This document shows, piece after piece, positions 36,258 through 45,626 of a DNA stretch of 64,000 nt. The position numbers were made by a program, and so were the translations under genes. Position 1 is the stretch's first letter. Each line of letters begins with the position of its first letter. Source of the stretch: CBDFKV01 sp965249035 (lineage in GTDB: Bacteria; Pseudomonadota; Gammaproteobacteria; Arenicellales; Poriferihabitantaceae); NCBI GenBank assembly GCA_965249035.1, contig CBDFKV010000006.1:186001-250000 (forward strand), written 5' to 3'. The notes beneath the pieces are model-generated. The model did no database searches. It saw only the letters and a list, made by a program, of their open reading frames with translations, and was not told where the DNA came from.

Positions 36258-37520
36258 TTAAACCCAGTCCTCAAACGGAAATTGATCCAATCGTTCGGTA
36301 CCGTTTTCAGTCACCAATACCTGGATTTCCAGTTTGACGCATTCGTGTCCTCCGTCAAGGCCAGTGCAGCTTTCCACGCAGAGTACATCCCCAGGTTGAA
36401 ACTCGCCTTCGTAACCCGCTCCCCGATCCATGTCGACATGGGTAGGCACCGATGGGTACTCATCGCATAAACCCACACCATGAATAGCGACCCCGTAGCG
36501 ATTAGCCCAGTATTTCTCGGGCATACGCCAGGATTTTTCATTGAATTCGTGATAAGACATACCCGGCTGGATGACTTCAGTATTATGCATCACTTGCTTG
36601 ACGGCATGCTCGTACAAACGCTTTTGCTCATCGGTCGGGGGCTCCAGGCCAATCGTCCAGGAGCGGGAAAGATCAGCGCAATATCCGTATGGGCCAATCA
36701 AATCGGTATCAAAAGACAGCAGATCACCCTGTTTACCGACGTAATCAGAACATTCCTGGAACCAGGGATTAGTGCGCTCACCAATACTCAGAAGCCGGGT
36801 TTCGATCCATTCGCCACCATTACGAATGTTCTCGTAATGCAGCTCGGCCCATATTTCGTTTTCTGTCTTTCCAGCAACTGAATTTTCACGAACCCGCCAC
36901 ATGCCGGACTCACAGACCTTGATTGTCCAGTCCATCAAAACAATTTCTTCTATCGATTTTTTACGCCGGGCCTGCTCGGTAATTTGCTGGCCTTCAACGA
37001 TCTCAATACCGCGTTGGCGTAGCAGATCCACACCTAATGGCTCCATTTTATCGATCGCCAGGCGATGATTGCCACCGCCATGCTGGTTGACGAGGTCTGC
37101 TATTTCATCCGCCCACAGCGCAGCCTTTTCTTCAGTACGCGGCCCGGCTACAAAATAAAACCAAGAGATCGCCGGGCGAACTTCATCAACTTTATCGAGG
37201 CCCTCCGCAAGATGCATGGCCTGCTCATACTCAAAACAAATCGTCGGGCCATTGATGAATAGGAGCACATAGCGTGCAGCGTTGTGTAGTGTCCAGATCT
37301 GCATGTCCGAACAATCGGTGGCGTAGCGAATATTAAGCGGGTCATATAACAGGATTGCACTACAATCATGTTGCATGACCTCTGCTTTCATTCGCTGGTG
37401 CCGATAGGCGCGAACCGTGTTGATGGTCTCCGCGGGTACGGGGTTTTTAAGTGGCCCAGCATCAAAATTGATATAGGACGGTATTCGCGGATCGCTGAAT
37501 ACATTTATTTTATCCGTCAT
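36258..37520 (-). CDS. dddP: DMSP lyase DddP (M24 metallopeptidase fold)
   Basis: This 420-residue protein matches DddP across its length: SAILLYDPLNIRYATDCSDM, GEWIETRLLSIGERTNPWFQ, and RYGVAIHGVGLCDEYPS. All key residues are present: metal ligands D271, D273, D283, H347, E383 and E398, and the catalytic aspartate D353. Their spacing agrees with the Ruegeria enzyme (D295, D297, D307, H371, E406, E421, D377) at an offset of 24 then 23. DddP cleaves dimethylsulfoniopropionate to dimethyl sulfide and acrylate. It is the last gene of an operon with MttB-, DAO- and DMGDH-family genes. Substrates beyond DMSP in this setting are possible. Confidence 0.85.
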   Translation of the reverse strand: MTDKINVFSDPRIPSYINFDAGPLKNPVPAETINTVRAYRHQRMKAEVMQHDCSAILLYDPLNIRYATDCSDMQIWTLHNAARYVLLFINGPTICFEYEQAMHLAEGLDKVDEVRPAISWFYFVAGPRTEEKAALWADEIADLVNQHGGGNHRLAIDKMEPLGVDLLRQRGIEIVEGQQITEQARRKKSIEEIVLMDWTIKVCESGMWRVRENSVAGKTENEIWAELHYENIRNGGEWIETRLLSIGERTNPWFQECSDYVGKQGDLLSFDTDLIGPYGYCADLSRSWTIGLEPPTDEQKRLYEHAVKQVMHNTEVIQPGMSYHEFNEKSWRMPEKYWANRYGVAIHGVGLCDEYPSVPTHVDMDRGAGYEGEFQPGDVLCVESCTGLDGGHECVKLEIQVLVTENGTERLDQFPFEDWV

Positions 37521-37531
37521 AACGTTTTCCT

Positions 37532-39949
37532 CTAGCTTTTCATCCGCGAAAACTCAGGATCAAATAAGGCTCCCGTATACAAAGTTGCGGAACGACGTTG
37601 CCCCAGTATTTCAATGTCAACACATTTACCAGGCTCAATTTCTTCAACCGGTAGGAAGCCAAGGGCAATACTTTTATCGACGTGGTGTGCATAACCCCCG
37701 GAAGTAACAAAACCGACGACCTTATCACCCAGCCAAATCGGTTCATCGGCGACAACATCTGCATCATCGGCCTCAACGATAAAGCTACAGAGCTTGCGCG
37801 CTACGCCTTGTTCAAGCTCAGCAAGCGCTGCTGCTTTACCGATAAAATCAGCTGGCTTTTGATAGGCTACAAATCGATCAAGCCCGGTTTCAAGCGGCGT
37901 GTAGTCGGGTTTAAATTCCCGTAACCAGGAGCCGAAGGATTTTTCCAGGCGCAGGCTCATCATCGCGCGCATGCCAAAAGGCCGCATACCAAAGGGCTCA
38001 CCCGCCTCTCGCAATAGCCTGTACAGCGCGATTTGTTGGTTTGCCGGGACGTAAATCTCATATCCCAAGTCACCGGTATATGAGACGCGTTGAACCATGG
38101 CCTCCAAAGGGCCGAGTTGCAGATGCTTTAGGGTCATGAATTTAAAGGCGGTGTGGGAAACATCTGCCTGGGTGATTGCCTGCAAAACCTCGCGTGCTTT
38201 GGGGCCGGCGATTTGAAATCCCAAGCGCGACTGGGAAATATTTTTCAGCTGCACCCCTGTGTCTGGTAAATGATACTCAAGCCAACGCTGGTGATAGCTC
38301 TGAGAGGCATAGGACGCAGTGAGCTGGTAGCTGTCTTCCGCCAGCATAGAAACGGTAAAGTCACCAACTATTCGCCCCTTTGCGCTCAACATCGGGCACA
38401 GACTGATACCCCCGAGTTTAGGGATACGCCCGGCCATCACTCGATCAAGATAGCCTCTAGCCCCGGGGCCGGTCACCGAGAATTTGCTGAAATTATGGAT
38501 TTCATTGATGCCGACCGCAGTTCGCACAGCGTGACATTCTTCAGCAACGGAGGCAAAAGCGTTGGAACGGCGAAAGCTTGGAACCTCGTAGGGCTGCTCG
38601 CCCTGTGGGGCGAAATAATTGACGTGCTCCATACCGTAGGCCGAGCCAAATACTGCATTTTGCTGTTGCCAGATGCCATACGCCGGAGTGGTGTGATAGG
38701 GGCGGCCTGCGGGCAATTCCTCGTTGGGATAGGAGACCGAAAAGCGGCGCTGATAATTCTCGGTCACCTTGATACGGGTATAGGGCTTGCTGCAGTAGTC
38801 GCCGAAGCGAGCGACATCCATCGCGAATACGTCGCGTGAAGGCTCGCCTTGAATCATCCACTCAGCGAGCACCAAGCCGACGCCGCCGCCCTGACTGAAA
38901 CCCGCCATCACCGCACAAGCTGCCCAATAGTTGCGCAGTCCGGGTACTGGACCCACCAGTGGGTTCCCATCCGGGGCAAAAGTAAACGGCCCGTTAATGA
39001 TGGTTTTAATACCGGCTGTTTCGAGCACGGGATAACGTCTAAACGCCGCTTCGAGCGAGTCACCGATTCGATCCAAGTTATTTTCCAGCAACTCGTGCCC
39101 AAACTCCCAGGGGGTACCATCCACTGCCCAGGGGTCACATTGTTGCTCGTAAAAGCCAATGACCAGACCCTGTTGCTCCTGGCGCAGATAACTCTCACCC
39201 TCGGGATCCATTATGTGCGGCAGTTCTTTATCGAATTCGACAACGGCGTCGATTTTATCGGTGGCGAGATACTGATGCTCCATTGGGTGCAAGGGGTGGT
39301 GAACACCAACCATCTCACCCACTTCACGCGCCCATAAGCCGGCAGCGTTGACTACGTGTTCAGCGATCATTTTGCCCTGTTCGGTGATAATTTCCCAGCT
39401 ATCATCCGGGCGTTGCTTAAGCGACAGCACCCGATTATGCAGGGTGATTTCAGCACCATTATTTTGTGCCGCACGGGCATAGGCATGGGTGGTACCGTAG
39501 GGATCGAGGTGACCGTCAAGCGGATCATATAAACCACCGATAATGCCGTCGGTATTGGTGATCGGTGACAGCTTGCGAATTTCTTCAGGTGTCACTAAGT
39601 GTGTATCCAACCCCATGTAACGATGTTTCGCTCGCTCGGCGCGCAGGAAGTCCATGCGGTCCTGGGTTGCGGCCAGGGTGATACCGCCCACGTGATGTAG
39701 ACCGCAGTCCTGGCCCGAGGCTTGTTCGATCTCTCGGTAAAGCTCGATGGTGTAGCCTTGCAGCGCCGCCATATTGGTATCGGCGTTGAGTGTGTGAAAT
39801 CCACCTGCGGCATGCCAGGTCGAACCCGATGTCAGCTCGGAACGTTCCAGTAGGCAAACGTCTTTCCAGCCGAGCTTGGTAAGGTGGTACAGCACGCTGC
39901 ACCCCACTACGCCGCCGCCTATGATGGCTACCTGTGTATGTGTCTTCAC
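37532..39949 (-). CDS. dimethylglycine/sarcosine dehydrogenase-like flavoprotein with GcvT domain
   Basis: This 805-residue protein has an N-terminal FAD domain (AIIGGGVVGCSVLYHLTKLG, residues 8-27) with the histidine used for covalent FAD attachment in dimethylglycine dehydrogenase (GSTWHAAGG, H46). The FAO central region follows, and then C-terminal GcvT/aminomethyltransferase domains (FSVTGPGARGYLDRVMAG; VSYTGDLGYEIYVP; PLETGLDRFVAYQKPADFIG). Such enzymes oxidise an N-methyl group and pass the one-carbon unit to tetrahydrofolate. In this operon it could handle the product of the MttB-family protein. It sits 11 bases before dddP. Confidence 0.88.
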   Translation of the reverse strand: MKTHTQVAIIGGGVVGCSVLYHLTKLGWKDVCLLERSELTSGSTWHAAGGFHTLNADTNMAALQGYTIELYREIEQASGQDCGLHHVGGITLAATQDRMDFLRAERAKHRYMGLDTHLVTPEEIRKLSPITNTDGIIGGLYDPLDGHLDPYGTTHAYARAAQNNGAEITLHNRVLSLKQRPDDSWEIITEQGKMIAEHVVNAAGLWAREVGEMVGVHHPLHPMEHQYLATDKIDAVVEFDKELPHIMDPEGESYLRQEQQGLVIGFYEQQCDPWAVDGTPWEFGHELLENNLDRIGDSLEAAFRRYPVLETAGIKTIINGPFTFAPDGNPLVGPVPGLRNYWAACAVMAGFSQGGGVGLVLAEWMIQGEPSRDVFAMDVARFGDYCSKPYTRIKVTENYQRRFSVSYPNEELPAGRPYHTTPAYGIWQQQNAVFGSAYGMEHVNYFAPQGEQPYEVPSFRRSNAFASVAEECHAVRTAVGINEIHNFSKFSVTGPGARGYLDRVMAGRIPKLGGISLCPMLSAKGRIVGDFTVSMLAEDSYQLTASYASQSYHQRWLEYHLPDTGVQLKNISQSRLGFQIAGPKAREVLQAITQADVSHTAFKFMTLKHLQLGPLEAMVQRVSYTGDLGYEIYVPANQQIALYRLLREAGEPFGMRPFGMRAMMSLRLEKSFGSWLREFKPDYTPLETGLDRFVAYQKPADFIGKAAALAELEQGVARKLCSFIVEADDADVVADEPIWLGDKVVGFVTSGGYAHHVDKSIALGFLPVEEIEPGKCVDIEILGQRRSATLYTGALFDPEFSRMKS

Positions 39950-39976
39950 TTGTGTCTCCTGAATAGCCTTGTTTGT

Positions 39977-41293
39977 TTAGCCGAGAACCGAAAAGCTGCT
40001 CTGCTGATTAACTTTACGCAAGCGTGAGTAAAACCCTGTGTTAACGGTGCGGTTGATATACTTTAGATGGAAATCGATGGGATCGGTATCCTGGTCGCGT
40101 CCCTGCAGGCCCGCCTCAATCATATCGGCCATCATTTCACCGACGATCGGTGCATTCTTAAACTGATTGCCGCTAGTACCAATCGCCATATAAAAACCGT
40201 CAAGCCCGGATTTGTCATATATCGGTATCCAGTCATCACTGACATCATAAAGATCAACCACCCCCTTGGCCTGGCCGGGAATGGATAGCTCCGGTACGCG
40301 TTGTGCTGCACGCATCACCAGCGTTTTCCACTGCTCGCTGAAATTTCGGTCAAAGTCATCCGGGTCAACCCATTGCCGGGAATCACACGGTGGGTCTTCA
40401 CTGCCAACGAGTATATGATTACCGAGTTCTGGGCGTATATAGGCAGCAATATCACTGTCTGAAAATACGCAGCCATCGTGCTCGAAATCAAAACCTTCGG
40501 GGGAAGGCACGTGCGCAACTTCGTGACGCAGCGCACGCGTTTTAATATTCATATCTTTCTCAACGCTGGCGAGTTGATTGATTTTATATGAATGTGGCCC
40601 GGCCGCATTCACCACCACGCTTGCCGATAAATTTTGACCCGATGCTGTAGACACGCCGCTAACTTTCCCTCCGGTTTGCTCTATCCCCGTGACACGGGTG
40701 TTAAAACTGAACACCGCGCCAGCAGCCTCTGCTGCGCGTTGGATATTATGGGTAGCCAACTGTGGGTCGGTGACATAGCCCCCGCTATGAAACAGCACGC
40801 CCCCAGGAAGGTGATCGCCATTACTCAAACCAAACCCCGGGTCATCAACAGTTTTTGCGGGAGAAAAAGACTCGGTATTGACCGGTAGCCTGGCGCGAAC
40901 ATCGTCGACCGAAAGATGACTGTAAGGCGCACCGATCTCATCCATAATCGAGCACGCGGGTTCAAGAAATTTATTGTGCGGCGTTTTCATCACCAAGCAA
41001 CCGCAGTTGATGTAACGCGCCAGGGCAGGCTCATCATTTATCCCGATATGCTCCGCCCAGTTTTTCCAGTAGTAATGGCTTTCATAGGCAATTGCCGAAC
41101 CATCGACCGTAGAGTAATAGGGTCGGATGATTGCACAGGAACCCGAAGTCGACCCATAACCTGCGCTCGGCAACGCGTCAATGCAAAGCACTGAATACCC
41201 TTTTCTGGCAGCAGACAGGCTAATTGAAGCGCCAATAATCCCGGCTCCTATAACGATAATATCGTGGCTGTTTTTATGGTGATTATTGTTCAT
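39977..41293 (-). CDS. FAD-dependent oxidoreductase, DAO family (sarcosine oxidase beta-like)
   Basis: This 438-residue flavoprotein has the Rossmann FAD motif IIVIGAGIIGASISLSAARKG (about 12-32), a GSTSGSCAIIRPYYS segment near 47-61, and the late FYMAIGTSGNQFKNAPIVGEMM that closes the FAD site. It resembles the beta subunit of sarcosine oxidase and related N-methyl amino-acid oxidases. It is coupled to the XRE regulator upstream (11-base overlap) and to the DMGDH-like gene downstream (27-base gap). The substrate is not evident; a partly demethylated betaine is a reasonable guess. Confidence 0.84.
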   Translation of the reverse strand: MNNNHHKNSHDIIVIGAGIIGASISLSAARKGYSVLCIDALPSAGYGSTSGSCAIIRPYYSTVDGSAIAYESHYYWKNWAEHIGINDEPALARYINCGCLVMKTPHNKFLEPACSIMDEIGAPYSHLSVDDVRARLPVNTESFSPAKTVDDPGFGLSNGDHLPGGVLFHSGGYVTDPQLATHNIQRAAEAAGAVFSFNTRVTGIEQTGGKVSGVSTASGQNLSASVVVNAAGPHSYKINQLASVEKDMNIKTRALRHEVAHVPSPEGFDFEHDGCVFSDSDIAAYIRPELGNHILVGSEDPPCDSRQWVDPDDFDRNFSEQWKTLVMRAAQRVPELSIPGQAKGVVDLYDVSDDWIPIYDKSGLDGFYMAIGTSGNQFKNAPIVGEMMADMIEAGLQGRDQDTDPIDFHLKYINRTVNTGFYSRLRKVNQQSSFSVLG

Positions 41294-42137
41294 CTAGATC
41301 ATCCAGTAACTGTTTTAGGGTGTTATTGATTTCCTGGGGATACACCAGGGTGTGACAAATTAGGTCGTCAAAACGCCGGGTAAATAGGCGAACATGTTTG
41401 GCGCCGTTCAATACCAGGAAATGCTGGCCGAGAAAAACCACCGCGCGCAGCGGGCCAAAAATAGTGAACGCGGCTGTGTATAGATTGCGGCCATCAAACA
41501 GATACCAACGAAAGCGCGGGTATAGCTCCTGGTTGAGCTTGATCATGTGACGTAGCTGCTGCTGTCGAACCGCGATAGGTACATCGGCCCAGACACCTTG
41601 GCCGCGGGCAAACCCCTGCAAATCCTGCAATGACATGCAGGTCTCCATCTCACTTTTACCGTTACGTAACTGCGACAGCAGGAATTGACTTTCCCGAATA
41701 CTCTGGTCAATTTTGCCGGCACCATAGCGTTGAAATTCGCAAGCGACAACCTGCTCTAGCTTCATAAAATCAGGCAGCGTCGATGGAATATACCGAACTT
41801 TATAATGTTGCGCTTCTATGTACCACTGGATCAAGCGAGTTTCGAGACTGGAATCAGAATATCGCTCAAGTTCGAGCGGTCCGGTAAGCACCTGGGTGTC
41901 TAGTGAACCGGTATCTGTAATTCCCAGCAGCCAGTCAACGCTGACATTATGATGCTCAGCAATTGAGGCCAGTGTATCCGCGCGCGGCAGGCGCAAACTA
42001 TTCTCTGAAAGAAGCTGTGAGAGCGTTGATCGATCTACACCGATTGATTTAGCGAACTGCGAAGAATTGAATTCACTGCGGCTCATAACCTCGGCAACTC
42101 GAGCACGAAACAACTTGACCCTGCTGGCGTAATCCAA
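41283..42137 (-). CDS. XRE-family transcriptional regulator
   Basis: This 284-residue protein has an N-terminal helix-turn-helix of the Cro/C1 type (about 25-75; FNSSQFAKSIGVDRSTLSQLLSEN, LASIAEHHNVSVDWLLG). A C-terminal domain of about 200 residues without a recognised family follows and is probably the effector domain. It is embedded in the operon, 5 bases after the MttB-family gene and overlapping the DAO gene, so it likely autoregulates the whole set and perhaps the divergent desaturase operon. Confidence 0.83.
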   Translation of the reverse strand: MDYASRVKLFRARVAEVMSRSEFNSSQFAKSIGVDRSTLSQLLSENSLRLPRADTLASIAEHHNVSVDWLLGITDTGSLDTQVLTGPLELERYSDSSLETRLIQWYIEAQHYKVRYIPSTLPDFMKLEQVVACEFQRYGAGKIDQSIRESQFLLSQLRNGKSEMETCMSLQDLQGFARGQGVWADVPIAVRQQQLRHMIKLNQELYPRFRWYLFDGRNLYTAAFTIFGPLRAVVFLGQHFLVLNGAKHVRLFTRRFDDLICHTLVYPQEINNTLKQLLDDLDEQ

Positions 42138-42142
42138 GGCAA

Positions 42143-43660
42143 TCAGCTCGCTTCGTAGTCAGCGCGACGGCGGCTGACATAGTCTTCGAGCTCTTCGTTA
42201 ATCGCCGAATCTAAGGGGGGCTGTTGATAGTTTTCAAGCACCTCTTTATAAATCTTGTTAGCGCGCTCGGTGGCGGTTAGTGAGCCTCGTTCCTGCCAAG
42301 TCTCAAAGTTATTCCAGTCAGAAACAAATGGGCTGTGGAAGGCTGTTTCATAGCGCGCGTAAGTGTGATCCGTTCCAAAGAAATGCCCCCCTGCCCCCAC
42401 ATCGCGAATGGTATCGAGCGCCAATGTCTCCTCATTCACCTCAATCCCTTTTAAGGTTTCGACCATGATCTGAACCATTTCAATGTCCAAAATAAATTTC
42501 TCAAAGGAGGCGCATAGTCCACCTTCCAGCCAGCCAGCGCTGTGTTTGATCAAGTTTCCGTGTGCCATCACGGCACTCCACAAGGACACCTGCGACTCCC
42601 AAGTAGCCTGTGCATCCACCACATTTGAAGCGTTAACGTTAGAGGTTCGATAGGGAATATTGTACCGGCGTGCTAACTGCCCTCCCGCGTAGATTGCTTT
42701 GGCGTATTCTGGTGTCCCAAAAGCGGGTGAACCGGTTTTCATGTCCACGTTAGAAGTAAAACCACCGTACATAGCCGGTGCACCGGGATTGACCATCTGG
42801 GTAATAGCGATGACCCCGAGGGCTTCTGCGTTTTGTTGCGCCAGTGCACCGGCAAGTGTCACCGGGCTCATTGCACCCGCGAGCGTAAATGGGGTCACAA
42901 TGACCGGCTGATTATATTCAGCCATCAGCATTAGTCCCTGAAGCATGGCATCATCGACTTTAAGCGGCGAGTTGGTATTGACGACCGTCATAAGGCTGGG
43001 CTCACGCTTTAGTGTCTCCTCATCGATACCCCGGGCAATGCGTGCCATCTCCAGGCCATCTTCAATGCGACCTTCACCGAGAGCGTAAGCATGCCATGAT
43101 TTTTCAGTCAGCCGAATAAACGCAAGATATCCGTCAAGGTGGCGAGTTTGCGGGGGCAAATCTACCGGCTCAACCGGATAACCGGAGATCGGGTTTATCA
43201 TATTAAAATACTGGCCTAGGCGCAGGAAGTTACAGAAATCCTCATAATTTCCTGTACGTCGTCCACGATCAAGGTCGGAGCAGTTGGGGGCGCTGGCAAC
43301 CATACTGAAACTAATGTGATTGCCACCCATAACAGTGTTAAACAGGGGGTTGCGCGCGTGCAGCGTAAACTCATGCGGAACGGTGCTTATGTGTTCCAAA
43401 ACCATGCCACGATCCATGAGTACGTTACCGGTTTTCGGATCGAGCGTAGCGCCGTGTTTGCGCATCAGCGCCTTTGCGCGATCATTTTCAATCTGTAAGC
43501 CGATCTCCTCAAGAATGCGCATCGAGGCATCATGGATCGCTTCCAGTTGCCCGGCATCCAGCATCTCTACCGGCGAGTAGGGATTAGTGATCGACTGCAC
43601 GGGCAGCTGAGGAATTGAAAAACCAGCTACTTCCCTGTTTCGTCTAGAACGTCGAACCAT
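42143..43660 (-). CDS. trimethylamine methyltransferase (MttB) family protein, second copy
   Basis: This 505-residue MttB-superfamily protein (PF06253) shares the layout of the copy at 29479: ASMRILEEIGLQIEND, VNTNSPLKVDDAMLQGLM, DMKTGSPAFGTPEYAKA and RDVGAGGHFFGTDHTYARYE, with a basic N-terminal tail (MVRRSRRNR). No amber codon interrupts the frame. It leads the mttB-xre-dao-dmgdh-dddP operon. Relatives move a methyl group from a quaternary amine to a corrinoid protein, yet no such protein is nearby. Its neighbours are flavin oxidases, which suggests either an unlinked corrinoid partner or a different use of the fold. Confidence 0.87.
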   Translation of the reverse strand: MVRRSRRNREVAGFSIPQLPVQSITNPYSPVEMLDAGQLEAIHDASMRILEEIGLQIENDRAKALMRKHGATLDPKTGNVLMDRGMVLEHISTVPHEFTLHARNPLFNTVMGGNHISFSMVASAPNCSDLDRGRRTGNYEDFCNFLRLGQYFNMINPISGYPVEPVDLPPQTRHLDGYLAFIRLTEKSWHAYALGEGRIEDGLEMARIARGIDEETLKREPSLMTVVNTNSPLKVDDAMLQGLMLMAEYNQPVIVTPFTLAGAMSPVTLAGALAQQNAEALGVIAITQMVNPGAPAMYGGFTSNVDMKTGSPAFGTPEYAKAIYAGGQLARRYNIPYRTSNVNASNVVDAQATWESQVSLWSAVMAHGNLIKHSAGWLEGGLCASFEKFILDIEMVQIMVETLKGIEVNEETLALDTIRDVGAGGHFFGTDHTYARYETAFHSPFVSDWNNFETWQERGSLTATERANKIYKEVLENYQQPPLDSAINEELEDYVSRRRADYEAS

Positions 43661-43848
43661 TTAAATAACCGCCTCATTGATCTGAATGCCAACTAGTTTA
43701 GGACAAAATAATTATAAAAGGAACATTTGGTGATTTATGTAAACAACGTGGTGACAAATACCCTTATTAATGTCCTGTAAATTCACTTGCCCGGTACAGG
43801 TTTACCACCTATATTGGCTCTAATAATTAGCTTATTTTCTGGGTCGAA

Positions 43849-44754
43849 ATGCAGATAACTTCTCCTGTTCTTAGGAACAAAACCCGATTCGAATTTCCAA
43901 CATGGTCACTCATTATTGCTGTCTACACTGCGTGGACAGCATTACTCCTATTTTATTCAAGCTTGCATCCCCTGCTCTGGTTATTGCTCATGTCGTTGGT
44001 ACTGGCACTATTCGGGTCGCTCTGCCACGAGTTGCTCCACGGTCACCCTAGCAACAATCAGAAACTGAATGACGCGTTCGGACTGCCACCTTTGTCGCTA
44101 TACCCGTACCATGACTATAAAAAAACCCACCTGAAACATCACGATGACGCGTTTCTGACTGAGCCGGGAATTGACCCTGAGAGTTTTTTCGTGCGTTCTC
44201 AACATTGGCAGACTATGAGTCGCGTACAGCAGAGTTTGGCCCGCTTCAATATGACCCTGGGTGGGCGACTACTGCTCGGCCCAATACGAACCTACATCGG
44301 CCTGGTTAAGCTAGCCCTCGCTGAAATCCAGGGCGACAACCCCTTATTAAGGCGACAATGGCTTACTTACATTGCCAGCGTTGCACTGTTGTTGTGGCTG
44401 ATTATCGGCTATTTCCACGTACCCGCGAGTGCATACGTACTAGCCGCTTACTTGGGTCACTCGCTGATCGCCTTTCGCTCTTTTTTTGAGCACCGAACAC
44501 ATATAGAACCAGAGCAACGTACGGTTATCGTACCAACTGTTTTGCCGCTGGGATTTCTGTTTTTATTCAATAATTTGCACGTTGTTCATCACATTCATCC
44601 GGGGCTGGCCTGGTATTTAATTCCGGGAGAATTTAAGCTGCATGAAGCGCAATATCGTCAAAGCAACGGTGGCTTTAGCTTTGTTGGCTACCGCGCCTGG
44701 TTAAAATACCTGTTTCAACCTGTCGCTTCACCTGTATTCCCTCATTCACCTTAA
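43849..44754 (+). CDS. fatty acid desaturase family membrane protein
   Basis: This 301-residue membrane protein has the three histidine boxes of the membrane diiron desaturase/hydroxylase family (PF00487): CHELLHGH (H60, H64, H66), HLKHH (H94-H98) and HVVHH near residue 245. About four to five hydrophobic segments surround them. Besides lipids, the family acts on small amines and carotenoids. It is divergent from the MttB operon and 4 bases before a PhnD-like gene, so a lipid role is not assured. It could hydroxylate a head-group or osmolyte. Confidence 0.85.
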   Translation: MQITSPVLRNKTRFEFPTWSLIIAVYTAWTALLLFYSSLHPLLWLLLMSLVLALFGSLCHELLHGHPSNNQKLNDAFGLPPLSLYPYHDYKKTHLKHHDDAFLTEPGIDPESFFVRSQHWQTMSRVQQSLARFNMTLGGRLLLGPIRTYIGLVKLALAEIQGDNPLLRRQWLTYIASVALLLWLIIGYFHVPASAYVLAAYLGHSLIAFRSFFEHRTHIEPEQRTVIVPTVLPLGFLFLFNNLHVVHHIHPGLAWYLIPGEFKLHEAQYRQSNGGFSFVGYRAWLKYLFQPVASPVFPHSP

Positions 44755-44758
44755 TCCT

Positions 44759-45595
44759 GTGAGTGCGAGCGTAAAGCCTTATGGCGTTTTTCACGCTGGA
44801 ATGTATGCGCCTAGTAAGGTACACAAAGCGGCTTGGCAGGACTGGTTTTCAGTGCTATCTGAATCATATTTGAGCCGACACTATTCCCCGGTCGAACTTG
44901 GTTTTTCGGTCGATACCCAGGCGTATACCACTACCCGGTTGATTGCGGCTCAAACCTGTGGCTATCCCTTCGTCACCCGCTGGGCTGATACCCACGATCT
45001 GGTTGCAGTTGCACTCTTTGATGTGCCTGGGTGTCCATCAGGGAATGCACAAGATGGCCCCGGACAATACAGCAGCTGGTTCATCACGCGGGCCGATAAT
45101 GCAGCGAATTCATTGCCAGAGTTTCGTAATAAACGCGTCGCTCTGAACAGCGAAGATTCCAATAGCGGTATGAACGTATTGCGCCATGCAATTAGTCAAA
45201 CAGCCAAAACTGACACATTCTTTAGCGAACGACTGCTTACCGGTGGGCATCGACAAAGTATGCATGCGGTCACTGAGGGGCACGCAGACCTGGCTGCCGT
45301 CGACGTAGTGACCTATGCGTTACTTAACGACATTGAACCTGAACTTATCCGACAACTAAAAATTATCGATCAATCGGTAGTCACTACCGGGTTACCGTTC
45401 ATTCGTGCGAAGCATTCGGAACCCAAGCTTAATGACTTATGCAGTGCGATGAATTCAGCGGTTGAGCATATGAACCCACGAGCACGAAAAGTATTGCGCC
45501 TGAGTGGATTTACTCCAGTCGCCCGTGAAGACTACTTGAAAATCGAACAATTAGAGGGTGAAGCAATTAGTGCGGGTTATCCTGAGCTAAAGTAG
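44759..45595 (+). CDS. PhnD-like phosphonate/phosphate binding-fold protein without signal peptide
   Basis: This 278-residue protein starts at GTG 44759. It matches the PhnD/PF12974 fold: AAQTCGYPFVTRW, then SWFITRADNAANSLPEFRNKRVALNSEDSNSG and HADLAAVDVVTYALL, with the late TTGLPFI motif. Binding proteins of this family normally carry an export signal; none is seen, so it should be cytosolic. No ABC permease or ATPase gene flanks it. It may act as a small-molecule sensor or as an enzyme-like domain. It is cotranscribed with the desaturase and the DddP-like gene. Confidence 0.78.
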   Translation: MSASVKPYGVFHAGMYAPSKVHKAAWQDWFSVLSESYLSRHYSPVELGFSVDTQAYTTTRLIAAQTCGYPFVTRWADTHDLVAVALFDVPGCPSGNAQDGPGQYSSWFITRADNAANSLPEFRNKRVALNSEDSNSGMNVLRHAISQTAKTDTFFSERLLTGGHRQSMHAVTEGHADLAAVDVVTYALLNDIEPELIRQLKIIDQSVVTTGLPFIRAKHSEPKLNDLCSAMNSAVEHMNPRARKVLRLSGFTPVAREDYLKIEQLEGEAISAGYPELK

Positions 45596-45626
45596 GATAA
45601 GGGCTCTGACAACCACGGAAAAACCG

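Noticed and set aside
43849..44754. Reading the desaturase-like protein as a Rieske-type betaine monooxygenase
   Set aside because: It has histidine boxes of the membrane desaturase family and no Rieske cysteine-histidine motif.
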